Shown piece by piece: positions 23,297 through 30,744 of a DNA stretch of 45,144 nucleotides. The first letter of the stretch is position 1; each line of letters begins with the position of its first letter. Source of the stretch: Chloroflexota bacterium. Lineage in GTDB: Bacteria; Chloroflexota; Anaerolineae; Promineifilales; Promineifilaceae. The DNA is taken from NCBI GenBank assembly GCA_020628815.1, contig JAHDEN010000033.1:1-45144 (forward strand), written 5' to 3'. The notes under the pieces were generated by a model. The model saw only the letters and a program-made list of their open reading frames with translations. It did not search any database and was not told the origin of the DNA. The translations under genes and the position numbers were made by a program.

Positions 23297-25771
23297 CTAT
23301 TCTTGTTTGCTCGGCAGCGCCGCCTCGGCCAAAGACATGTGAGGCAGCTCGTCTACCCCTTTTTGCGGGATTTTGGCCAGCCGGTTTAATTTGGCTCGCG
23401 CCAACGGCAAGGTTGCCATCCGATAACCGATAGCCAGCAGCTCACGGCTGTGTTTCGGCCGCCACTCGGCCGGTTTTAGGGCGATGGCTTTTAGCTGTTC
23501 CCAACCTTTGCGGCTGCGAAATTCTTTATGCAACACAACGTGCAGTTGCCGATAAAACTCGGTCACAAAAGGGCCAGAGTACATCATGGCCAAATCGGCC
23601 GAGTCGGTCCAATTTTGCTGATCCCCCAGCTGCAGTTTGACGTTTTCATGAAAACGGGTGCCGGGTAATGGATACGAAACCGACATGCCGATGTCGTCTG
23701 GCTGGCAGTCCCGCACCATTTGCAATGTTTTTTCAATGTCCTCCCGCGTTTCTCCCGGGTAGCCAAATTGCAAAAAGAAAGCGACTTTAACCCCGGCCGC
23801 ATGGAGCTGATCGGCCGCTTGATAAATTTGTTCAACCGTGGTTCCCTTATCCATTTTGTTCAAAATGTGTTGCGCACCCGACTCTGCACCCAGCCAGACA
23901 ATGTCACAGCCCGCTTGAGCCATCGCCGCCACATTGCTGTCTTTATTTTTGCCCACAATTAAGTCTGCACGGCTCAAGCATTTAAACGGCAGCTTGCTGT
24001 CTCGCTTTTCGGTTTCGGCCGCGAATTCTTGCCACCAGCCCGGTTTTAACCCCATGATGTCATCGACAAACCAAATATGATCGGGGGCATACGTTTGTTT
24101 CAACCAACCCATTTCGGCCGCTACATTGGCCGCTGATCGGGCGTTGTACCGCTGTCCCCAAATCGGCTTGGCGCACCAGTTACAGTGATAGGGGCAGCCT
24201 CGGGTGGTGACCATGTTCATCGAAAAATAGCCGTGGTGGGTGAGCCAAATCTGTCTGTATTGGTCAACATTGATCAGATCCCAAGCCGGGAACGGAAGCT
24301 CGTCGATATGGCGCATGACCGGCCGACGGCCGTTTTGCACCACTCGGCCGTCGCTTAAATAGGCAAGGCTTTGAATTTCTGCTTTATTTTGCTCAGCATG
24401 ATCACCAGTGACCATGTTTAACAGCTCAAGCAGCGCTTCCTCTCCTTCTCCTTGAATCACATAATCTGCCCCTGCATTTAAATACAGGCCGGGGTGATCG
24501 GTTGCGTCGGAGCCGCACAGCACCACGATTGACCCCGCAGATTTCGCCATGCTGATCATTTCAAGGGCGGCGTCACGCATGTTGAGCAGGCACATTTTAG
24601 ACAAATAGTTGAAGTTGTCTTCGTAGATCACAGCGATTTTCGGCCGGACCTGTGCAACTTTTTCTCCCCATTCGGCCGTAGATTCAGCCAGCATGCCGTC
24701 AAACAGATCCACACTGAAACCGGCCTCACGCACAACGGCGGCCGCAATCATCGTCCCCAACGGGGGATAAGGCTGCATGGCGGCGTAGAGCTTGGGGTCA
24801 AAGCGCAAATAATACGACTGGCCAAACAAAACGTCTGTTTTGCTCTCGCTTTCTTGGGCTGGGATGGGGGCTTCTTGGGGGGCAACGGCTGAAAGTTTCT
24901 CTAACGTTTTAGCCTGATGGCCGTCAAAATGCCCTTTGCACTGCTCGGCCGAGAAGCTGCTTTCGCTCTGGTCCGCTTTGCTGGCCAGCTTGGTGATTTT
25001 GCGCCCCATCTCCCACCGTTCTAACCGATCGCCCAGCCGACCACTCAAGCACCATTCAGCCAGCCGCCAGCGTTTGGCCCGTTGTGCCGGATTGGGATCG
25101 GGCGTTGCGTTGGGGAAGAATCGGCCGATCCAGCCGTTCGCCTGCCAAAATCGCTCATACTCATCCCGCCCGACAAGGGGGACCATTTGGCAAATTTCGC
25201 GTGCCGTGTATAGGTTTTGGCTGCTAATGGCTAAATTTTGATCGCTTATGAAATAGTTGGGGCAAAGTGAAATACCAAACCAAGCTGCGATTTTGACGAT
25301 GGCGACGACGAGCAGACGCGCCAGCCACAATCGGCCGGGGGCGGTAATAATAAACAGGTCGATGTCCGCTTGCTCGTCAGGGTTGTTGACGGCCAAAGAG
25401 CCGGTGATGGCGACCATGCGCACAAAGGGGAGCCGGCCGATAAACTTGCCCCAGCCGTTGGCTTGGCGCCACAGCGCTCTGGCACGATGGTTTCGTTTAA
25501 GGCGAATGTTGAATAGAGACTCCCGGGCGGGGAGTGCGACCCAGCCGGTGGTTTGATCCTCGATTAGCTCTCCGGACGCCACCAGTGCGGATGTGAGTTT
25601 GGCGACCGTTGGTTCATCGGCCGAAACAGCGTCGAGAAAGCGGTGAGCTTCTGGTATTGAAAGAGGGTGGTTAAACAGACCGGCGTAGGCGACTGTGCGC
25701 AATATCGCTTGGCGCACATAGTTTTCAGGCTCAACATTAGGTTCTTGAACGGTTGGATCTAAAATAATCAT
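23297..25771 (-). CDS. Nucleotidyltransferase-like domain fused to B12-binding radical SAM enzyme
   Basis: The protein has 824 residues from ATG 25771 (a TTG two codons earlier is the longest option). Residues about 15-75 look like a winged helix. A minimal-nucleotidyltransferase motif follows (ITGSLAVNNPDEQADIDLF, GS then D-x-D, about 122-140). Residues 260-315 form a polar linker. The rest is a B12-dependent radical SAM protein: a cobalamin-binding-like region (about 325-460, LFDGMLAES, VVLCGSDATDHPGLYLNAGADYVIQGEGE) and the 4Fe-4S cysteines in TTRGCPYHCNWC (about 526-533), then GAESGAQHILNKMDKGT and FLQFGYPGETREDI. Both parts look intact. B12-radical SAM proteins often methylate or rearrange lipids, cofactors or peptides; the substrate here is unknown. 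It heads a cluster with two methyltransferases, a phosphorylase and a GT2. Confidence 0.87.
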   Translation of the reverse strand: MIILDPTVQEPNVEPENYVRQAILRTVAYAGLFNHPLSIPEAHRFLDAVSADEPTVAKLTSALVASGELIEDQTTGWVALPARESLFNIRLKRNHRARALWRQANGWGKFIGRLPFVRMVAITGSLAVNNPDEQADIDLFIITAPGRLWLARLLVVAIVKIAAWFGISLCPNYFISDQNLAISSQNLYTAREICQMVPLVGRDEYERFWQANGWIGRFFPNATPDPNPAQRAKRWRLAEWCLSGRLGDRLERWEMGRKITKLASKADQSESSFSAEQCKGHFDGHQAKTLEKLSAVAPQEAPIPAQESESKTDVLFGQSYYLRFDPKLYAAMQPYPPLGTMIAAAVVREAGFSVDLFDGMLAESTAEWGEKVAQVRPKIAVIYEDNFNYLSKMCLLNMRDAALEMISMAKSAGSIVVLCGSDATDHPGLYLNAGADYVIQGEGEEALLELLNMVTGDHAEQNKAEIQSLAYLSDGRVVQNGRRPVMRHIDELPFPAWDLINVDQYRQIWLTHHGYFSMNMVTTRGCPYHCNWCAKPIWGQRYNARSAANVAAEMGWLKQTYAPDHIWFVDDIMGLKPGWWQEFAAETEKRDSKLPFKCLSRADLIVGKNKDSNVAAMAQAGCDIVWLGAESGAQHILNKMDKGTTVEQIYQAADQLHAAGVKVAFFLQFGYPGETREDIEKTLQMVRDCQPDDIGMSVSYPLPGTRFHENVKLQLGDQQNWTDSADLAMMYSGPFVTEFYRQLHVVLHKEFRSRKGWEQLKAIALKPAEWRPKHSRELLAIGYRMATLPLARAKLNRLAKIPQKGVDELPHMSLAEAALPSKQE

Positions 25772-25780
25772 AGTCAAATA

Positions 25781-25902
25781 GTCACTATACAGGTCTGGTT
25801 GACTCCCCTCCTATGAGGAGGGGCTGGGGGAGGTGGATTTCCTCCCCATCTCCCATTGGTTGAGAGGTAGAAGGTAGCAAAATAGTGCACCTGTATAGTC
25901 AC
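25781..25902. mobile_element. MITE-like element with 14-bp terminal inverted repeats
   Basis: GTCACTATACAGGT at 25781-25794 is matched in inverse by ACCTGTATAGTCAC at 25889-25902 (13 of 14). Inside lies an 8-bp-arm palindrome CCCCTCCT-ATG-AGGAGGGG at 25805-25823 and G-rich sequence. The 122-bp length, paired ends and absence of an ORF fit a miniature non-autonomous element. No transposase is seen nearby to name the family. Confidence 0.5.
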
Positions 25903-26241
25903 GTCCAATAGTTGTTCTGTCTATATTTGGGTATGCTGAGCGATACCCAGCCTCGTTCTTTTAGCTTTCTTTCTAAACATATCGCATAAACGACAATCGA
26001 CCGCCTGCATTAATAATTTTGTGACAATTTAGACAGGCGATGTATTTGTTGAGAATTCTAGTAATCTGTTTGAGCCGTGTTGCGTGGCACGTAAGTGTTC
26101 TCACTTGAAAAGTTCAACGTTCCACGCAACACGCCGTTGAACACAAATGGGGTGCCTGCCAAATTACACGCTTACGAGAATCCCTGTCGCTAAAAATAGA
26201 CCGATTAAATTAACTTTTCAAAAAGGTATACGTCAATCTTT
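25903..26241. other. Gene-free spacer upstream of the sigma factor
   Basis: I find no plausible gene. It contains a 7-bp hairpin TGGGTAT/ATACCCA (25928-25949), the first copy of the 57-bp palindromic repeat (listed separately, 26077-26133), and further self-complementary words GTTCAACG (26112-26119) and CGTTGAAC (26135-26142) overlapping that copy. The rest is AT-rich and featureless to my reading. Confidence 0.4.
26077..26133. repeat. 57-bp dispersed palindromic repeat, copy 1
   Basis: GTGTTGCGTGG at the left pairs with CCACGCAACACG at the right, extending to 16 bp with one mismatch around a loop of about 25 bases. The same-length copy at 34440-34496 matches at 47 of 57 positions by manual alignment. 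Neither copy encodes a protein. Confidence 0.65.
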
Positions 26242-26268
26242 TTCAAACTGGATTCAAACCGGTACAAT
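26242..26268 (+). promoter_or_regulatory. Candidate promoter with TTCAAAC direct repeats before the sigma gene
   Basis: TTCAAACTGG (26242-26251) and TTCAAACCGG (26253-26262) are direct repeats 11 bp apart, followed at once by TACAAT (26263-26268), a good -10. The sigma ATG starts eight bases later, so transcription would begin close to the start codon. The repeats may be a regulator site or an ECF -35 region. Confidence 0.4.
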
Positions 26269-26276
26269 TTAAGTGG

Positions 26277-26873
26277 ATGACGAAATTTTTGGACGAAACC
26301 CATCAAGAGGATATTCAACTCATCGGCCGCATCGTGCAGCAAGATGAAGCTGCTCTGCGTCGATTGGTTGAAAAATATAAGAGCCGTTTGATGGGGCTCG
26401 CCTTTAAGACCGTTTATTCCAAAGAACTTGCCGAAGAAGTTGTGATGGATGTTTTTGTGCGAGTTTGGGAAAAAGCTGCCCTTTTCAACTCTGAAAAAGG
26501 GAATTTGCGGGGATGGCTGTTTCAAATGACCCGTAACCGGGCTATCGATTATCTGCGGAAATCAGGCCGACGGGTTGATGACACGGCCGTAGGCTGGACA
26601 GACGTTCATGACAATGTCATCCCTGCAACCGGCGATGATCCTGAAAAACAGGCACAGCAAAAAGATTTGGCCTTAGTTGTACAAACCGCACTCAGCCAGC
26701 TTTCTGAAGACCAGCAAAAAGTGATTGGTCTTGCCTATTTTAAGGGGTTAAGTAATAGCCAAATCGCAAATGAAACCGGTATCCCACTGGGAACAGTTAA
26801 GACTCGCATTCGACGTGGAATGCTGAAATTAAAAGATTTTTTAAGTGAATCTGATCTCGCTAGATTAACGTAA
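26277..26873 (+). CDS. ECF-type RNA polymerase sigma factor
   Basis: This 198-residue sigma-70-family protein carries only regions 2 and 4. Region 2 is LMGLAFKTVYSKELAEEVVMDVFVRVWEKAALFNSEKGNLRGWLFQMTRNRAIDYLRKSGRR. Region 4 is LSEDQQKVIGLAYFKGLSNSQIANETGIPLGTVKTRIRRGMLKLK, with a clear helix-turn-helix. It resembles SigK-type ECFs paired with RskA-like anti-sigma factors, and that partner follows 133 bp downstream. The spacing is wider than usual for such pairs. Regulation is likely post-translational through the partner. The target regulon is unknown. Confidence 0.93.
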   Translation: MTKFLDETHQEDIQLIGRIVQQDEAALRRLVEKYKSRLMGLAFKTVYSKELAEEVVMDVFVRVWEKAALFNSEKGNLRGWLFQMTRNRAIDYLRKSGRRVDDTAVGWTDVHDNVIPATGDDPEKQAQQKDLALVVQTALSQLSEDQQKVIGLAYFKGLSNSQIANETGIPLGTVKTRIRRGMLKLKDFLSESDLARLT

Positions 26874-26917
26874 CTTATGCTACAAAAGGAACTCAAGAAA
26901 GGAGATTGATTGGTAGC

Positions 26918-27037
26918 ATGGTGGTGCACAACCTGTTCTGGACCGCACCCCAGCGATTTCTAACACAGTTACCAAGTGGCCGTAGGATGTGCCATTTGAA
27001 ACATATATGGATGATCAAAACGAACTCGAAGACCTGA
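26918..27037 (+). CDS. Possible 39-residue ORF overlapping the anti-sigma start
   Basis: ATG 26918 opens a 39-codon frame ending at TGA 27035-27037, inside the start of the anti-sigma gene in another frame. AAAGGAG, the best ribosome site in this spacer, lies at 26898-26904, 13 bases before the ATG and five before an alternative TTG in a different frame. The sequence (MVVHNLFWTAPQRF...) has no recognised family. It could be a translational coupler or chance. Confidence 0.2.
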   Translation: MVVHNLFWTAPQRFLTQLPSGRRMCHLKHIWMIKTNSKT

Positions 27038-27783
27038 TTGCCAGCTATGCGCTTGGGTCTTTGGATGACAATGAAGTGGCACAAGTCGAAGCCCTTCTAA
27101 AAAAATCACAGGTTGCCCGTGATGAATTGGCCAACTTCCAGCAGATTGCTGAGATGTTGGCCGTTAGCACGCCTGCGATGGAACCGTCTGACTCGTTTGA
27201 AGATCGTCTTTTTGCGCGCATTAGCCCGGTGGCCGAAGCGGAGCCAACGGCCGCAGTTAAAAGCGAAGCGGCTAACAAAAGACCAACGGTGATGCAACCA
27301 CCCACGTTTTGGGAACGGGTCTCTGCTTTCTTTGCCCAACCCAGGCTTCAAATGGCTGGTGGATTTGCGATGATGTTTTTGCTTTTCGGCTCCGGCTTTT
27401 TGATGATGCAGAACCTTGATATGAATCGCCAGCTAGCTGGTTTTGAGAATGTATTGCCGACGCTTGAGCTGACGGCGGCCGATGCATCTGGTGCAACCGG
27501 ATTGGTTGTGCTTAGCTCAAATCGGGAACATGGAACGCTTGTTATTGATGGCATGGCTGAAGCACCGGCCGGAAAAGAATACCAGCTGTGGCTGATAAAA
27601 GATGATGTGATCGAAGCAGGGCCAACGATCCCGAATCTAAATGCTGAGGGATATGGTTCCCGCTGGGTAAATTCTGAACAGCCGTTGGGCAGCTATGATC
27701 GTTTTGTTATCACACTTGAGCCTGAGGGTGGTAGTAATGCACCATCTGGAACACCGGTGCTAAAATGGCCACCGGATCAATAA
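27007..27783 (+). CDS. RskA-like anti-sigma factor
   Basis: This protein of about 258 residues keeps the ECF sigma factor inactive at the membrane. The N-terminal helical domain (DDQNELEDLIASYALGSLDDNEVAQVEALLKK) is the anti-sigma module; no zinc H-x-x-x-C-x-x-C motif is seen. One membrane helix (GGFAMMFLLFGSGFLMM) follows, then an extracytoplasmic RskA C-terminal domain (GTLVIDGMAEAPAGKEYQLWLIKDD ... SYDRFVITLEPEGGSNAPSGTPVL). I choose ATG 27007 by family alignment. GTG 26989 is possible, and neither has a ribosome site. Release of the sigma factor in related systems occurs by intramembrane proteolysis. Confidence 0.88.
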   Translation: MDDQNELEDLIASYALGSLDDNEVAQVEALLKKSQVARDELANFQQIAEMLAVSTPAMEPSDSFEDRLFARISPVAEAEPTAAVKSEAANKRPTVMQPPTFWERVSAFFAQPRLQMAGGFAMMFLLFGSGFLMMQNLDMNRQLAGFENVLPTLELTAADASGATGLVVLSSNREHGTLVIDGMAEAPAGKEYQLWLIKDDVIEAGPTIPNLNAEGYGSRWVNSEQPLGSYDRFVITLEPEGGSNAPSGTPVLKWPPDQ

Positions 27784-27805
27784 ACTTTTATTGGGGGAAA
27801 GATAT

Positions 27806-28984
27806 TTGCCAGCAGATAAACATGTACCGGCGTTAGTCGTAGCTGCTTATAACAGGCCTAACTCATTGAGCCGCGTTTTAGAGTCTTTACGCACAGCACA
27901 ATATCCTGACGAGGAAATTCCTATAGTCATTTCCGTGGACGGGGGTGGTGAGCACAATGCTGAATTACTAGAAATCGCAACTGATTTTGAATGGCCTTTT
28001 GGCCCCAAACGACTTGTCTTTCATAAACAAAATATGGGGCTGTTGAGCCACGTTTTTCTATGCTGTGACTTAACCCAAGTTTATGGCTCTATTGTGTTTC
28101 TTGAAGATGATCTTGTGGTGGGGAAGCGGTTTTATACCTATGCACAACAATCTTTAGAGGCTTTTGGCGATGATTCGCGCGTGGCTGGTATCTCACTAAG
28201 CGCACTTTGGTTTCACGGATTTAGCCGACTCAGTTTTGAGCCTTATTTAGATGATGGGGACAACTTTTTTGCGCAGGTAGCCTGGTATCAAGGGCAGGTG
28301 TACACGGCCGAGCAGTGGCAACAGTTTAAAAGCTGGCTAGACATCGATAGCAATTGGAAAGTGACGGCCGCTGACAATATGCATCCAATGTTTTCGATGT
28401 TCCCTCGCACAGACTGGTTCCCGATCAAGACAAAATATTTAGCACAAACCGGCCGATATTATGCGTTTCCTCGCGCCTCGCTTACTGTTAATTTTGGCGA
28501 GGTCGGGACCCACTTTAAGCAACCCACCTCTTTTTTCCAAGTGGCTGTTGACCAACATAAAACCAGCTGGCGGTTTCAAGCGCTGGATGACTGTTTAGCC
28601 GTTTTTGATTCGTGGCAAGAGATGCTGCCGGATCGCGTTAAGCGGTTGATACCTAGTTTGGCAGAAGTTGACTTTGAAACTGACTTTTATGGGGAAAGGG
28701 ACCCCGGCCGGGTCGCCGCCGACTATCTGCTGACAACCAAGCTGGTTGAGCATGCGGACCAGCAGTGGGGGCTGACCATGCGGCCGCCAATCGCCAACCT
28801 GACTCACGATATCGAGGGAAGTGGGATTAACCTCGCGCAGCCGCAAGCCGTGGACCAATCCCTAAAAGCGATGCTGATAAATGAGTGGCGCCGACACAAT
28901 TACTACGGTTCCAAATGCACTGGAAGCCGACGCAAACGACTGCGGCTGTGGTTGGGTCGCCGGTTTTCTAAAAAGCGTCTCTAA
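27806..28984 (+). CDS. Glycosyltransferase, GT-A fold (GT2/GNT-I-like)
   Basis: Starting at TTG 27806 the protein has 392 residues; this start is preferred because GGGGGAAAG lies six bases before it (TTG 27791 overlaps that site). The GT-A features are VVAAYNRPNSLSRVLESLR, IVISVDGGGEH and the E-D-D metal motif in VFLEDDLVVGKRFY. KQNMGLLSHVF resembles alpha-3-mannoside GlcNAc-transferase-I-like enzymes, as does the later DGDNFFAQVAWYQGQVYT. The acceptor is unknown. Its 3' end overlaps the convergent selenoprotein gene by 17 bp. Confidence 0.87.
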   Translation: MPADKHVPALVVAAYNRPNSLSRVLESLRTAQYPDEEIPIVISVDGGGEHNAELLEIATDFEWPFGPKRLVFHKQNMGLLSHVFLCCDLTQVYGSIVFLEDDLVVGKRFYTYAQQSLEAFGDDSRVAGISLSALWFHGFSRLSFEPYLDDGDNFFAQVAWYQGQVYTAEQWQQFKSWLDIDSNWKVTAADNMHPMFSMFPRTDWFPIKTKYLAQTGRYYAFPRASLTVNFGEVGTHFKQPTSFFQVAVDQHKTSWRFQALDDCLAVFDSWQEMLPDRVKRLIPSLAEVDFETDFYGERDPGRVAADYLLTTKLVEHADQQWGLTMRPPIANLTHDIEGSGINLAQPQAVDQSLKAMLINEWRRHNYYGSKCTGSRRKRLRLWLGRRFSKKRL

Positions 28985-29669
28985 ATTCGGTTACAGCTCG
29001 GGGGCCGTTCCGTGCTAATCCTGCGTAGAATTGCTCTTGATCCTGATTGCGATAGTCGAGCCGTTCAACCTTAAACGGGGCCAGTCGTTCTTTGTTTCTG
29101 CGCCGGGTTGCGACATCTAAATAATATGCGATCGCATTGTCAACGCTGTTGGCATCTGACCAGTCAGATTTATAGATCGGTATGCCAGAACGATTAAAGA
29201 TCCAGGTCATGTTCGGCATAGATCCATATCGGCGATGGCAGGCCCCATCGAGCGAATCAAGCATGATCGGCCGGGTAACCCCATAGATGTCGCGTAACTT
29301 TAAAGCATGTTCAAACTTTTGCTCCATCGAGAGTAGTGGGGGCATTATTTCTCCCGGATGGGCCTCGTTTGTGTACAAAAAAATCGATCCTACATTGTCG
29401 GCCGCATATTTATCTGCAATCCCATTCATGGATGGCGACGCCATCCCACAATACGGTCAGGTAAAGCTCCCAAACTCAACAATCGTATACAAGTTTGCAG
29501 ACCAAATAGCGCTCAAACTTGTCTCTTCACCTGTTTCTGCATGCCATAACGGAAAGTCAGGGGCTTGCTCGCCTAAGTTTGGGCTTTCGTCAAACCGCAT
29601 CCAAGGCATAAAATTTTCTGGCACAAATTTGTCGTAGTTATATTTTTCAAGATCTGTTTGGTCAGTCAT
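28968..29669 (-). CDS. Deiodinase/peroxiredoxin-like selenoprotein with in-frame TGA
   Basis: Read through the single in-frame TGA (29459-29457), this is a 233-residue thioredoxin-fold protein. The TGA is codon 71, in EFGSFT-U-PYCG, so the active site would be U-P-Y-C. The frame is intact on both sides. Before it lies GEQAPDFPLWHAETGEETSL, a redoxin start. After it come IFLYTNEAHPGE, a TRPIMLDSLDGACHRRYGSMPN region and IFNRSGIPIYKSDW, matching iodothyronine deiodinase-like proteins (FGSCTUP, YIEEAHP). A 7-bp hairpin with loop GUC begins 11 nt after the TGA. AAAGGA precedes ATG 29669 at a normal distance. No selA, selB, selC or selD is in this window. Its role is presumably redox; no thyroid-type activity is implied. 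A nonsense mutation of a Cys codon is the alternative. Confidence 0.8.
29430..29446 (-). promoter_or_regulatory. Candidate bacterial SECIS element
   Basis: On the minus-strand transcript GGAUGGC-GUC-GCCAUCC forms a perfect 7-bp stem with a 3-nt loop that starts with G then U. Seventeen nucleotides lie between the UGA and the loop. Known bacterial SECIS elements have a short stem and a small apical loop with an early G, 16-37 nt after UGA, so position, size and loop all agree. Confidence 0.7.
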
Positions 29670-29699
29670 TGGGTTTCCTTTTTTCCTAGTTGATTATGA

Positions 29700-30557
29700 T
29701 CAGCCGGCCGATTTGTCTAGTCTAGCAATAGCTTGATCTATAAACCAACGGTGTGATTGCCAAATCACACCTTCTATCAGGTCCGGCCGTCCCAGCTCAT
29801 CAAACCCGACCGCCCACTGCGATATGCCATGGGATGCACGCAGCGCCGCAACCAAGTCCCACACCGCTAAAAGGTGAGCGTTTAGCCCAACGGTCTGCTC
29901 GTAGATTTGGGTGAGTTCTAACATCGCTTCACGGCCGAAGATAAAGCAGCTGTCAAAACGGGCAATCGCCAGATCGTAATATCGATTCCCCAACGCTGCA
30001 TCTTCCCAATCGATCACACCCACCAGCCGGTCCCCTTGCCACAGCATATTCCCCGGCCAAAAATCGCCATGAACAAGCACGGGTGGACCCGATTCGGTGG
30101 GAGGGAAGCGAGGTTCCAAGTGGTGTCGAATCTCATCTTCATGCGGGTGATTTTTGTTTGGCAACAGGTCAAAAGGCTCTGGGCTTAATTGGGTCGCTTT
30201 ATTTTTTGGGATGGGAACCGCATGGATCGAGAGTAGCTGCTGGCCGACCGCTTTTCCTTTTGTTCGGGGGTATTCAGCGTCGTATCGGCTTTCTCCTTCG
30301 ATAAAAGATAGCATCAGGGTGCGTGTCTTCGGATTAAAAGCGAGCGGACGTGCCGCCTGAACCCCGGCCGATTGCAACCATTGCAGTAGCTCGTATTCTT
30401 GTTCAATCTTTTTATGGTGGCGCAACACGATTTTGTGCTGCTTGCCATCGGCTAAGCGGAGCGAAACGATCTGCATATCGGCCGAGCTGCCTCCATGTGG
30501 CTTGGATGTAGAAATTATTTCTGAGGAGGGAAAGACTGATTGGATGAACTTTTTCAT
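29700..30557 (-). CDS. Aminoglycoside phosphotransferase-family kinase
   Basis: This 285-residue APH/ChoK-fold protein has the catalytic loop VLVHGDFWPGNML (about residues 160-172) and the metal-binding GVIDWEDAALGNRYYDLA. The N-lobe has the lysine equivalent in KIVLRHHKK. Members phosphorylate small molecules such as homoserine, choline, sugars or aminoglycosides, and the sequence does not say which. No resistance context (integron, transposase) surrounds it. It is upstream of the selenoprotein on the same strand, with about 30 bp between, so the two may be co-transcribed. Confidence 0.88.
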   Translation of the reverse strand: MKKFIQSVFPSSEIISTSKPHGGSSADMQIVSLRLADGKQHKIVLRHHKKIEQEYELLQWLQSAGVQAARPLAFNPKTRTLMLSFIEGESRYDAEYPRTKGKAVGQQLLSIHAVPIPKNKATQLSPEPFDLLPNKNHPHEDEIRHHLEPRFPPTESGPPVLVHGDFWPGNMLWQGDRLVGVIDWEDAALGNRYYDLAIARFDSCFIFGREAMLELTQIYEQTVGLNAHLLAVWDLVAALRASHGISQWAVGFDELGRPDLIEGVIWQSHRWFIDQAIARLDKSAG

Positions 30558-30600
30558 TGAAAATTGTTGATTGCCTATTGAAACTATCTACACAACACTT

Positions 30601-30740
30601 AGTACATTGTCCCAGAAGTAATGAAAGCATTTTAAATGCGAGACCACCCTTCGACAAGCTCAGGGCTCCGCCGTTAAAGGGTAGACTGAGCTTGTCGAAG
30701 TCGAGGTTACAATCTGCGAAGACTTCTGGGACAGTGTACT
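30601..30740. mobile_element. MITE-like element with 19-bp terminal inverted repeats
   Basis: AGTACATTGTCCCAGAAGT (30601-30619) is matched in inverse by 30722-30740 at 18 of 19 positions. Inside, CTTCGACAAGCTCAG (30649-30663) pairs perfectly with CTGAGCTTGTCGAAG (30686-30700). The inner words are a widely seen bacterial intergenic repeat. The 140-bp length and lack of coding capacity fit a miniature inverted-repeat element, possibly with an inner repeat inserted. Confidence 0.55.
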
Positions 30741-30744
30741 TACT

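Noticed and set aside
28968-29669. Two separate genes or a pseudogene at the deiodinase-like locus
   Set aside because: Splitting at the TGA leaves an N-terminal stub of 70 residues and a C-terminal part without its active site, although both belong to one fold. There is no other frame damage, the TGA sits exactly at the redox residue, and a SECIS-like hairpin follows. Read-through is the simpler reading, but a nonsense mutation remains possible.
29700-30557. Aminoglycoside resistance gene
   Set aside because: The kinase motifs are those of the broad APH family, and there is no sign of mobile resistance context. A metabolic small-molecule kinase is more likely.
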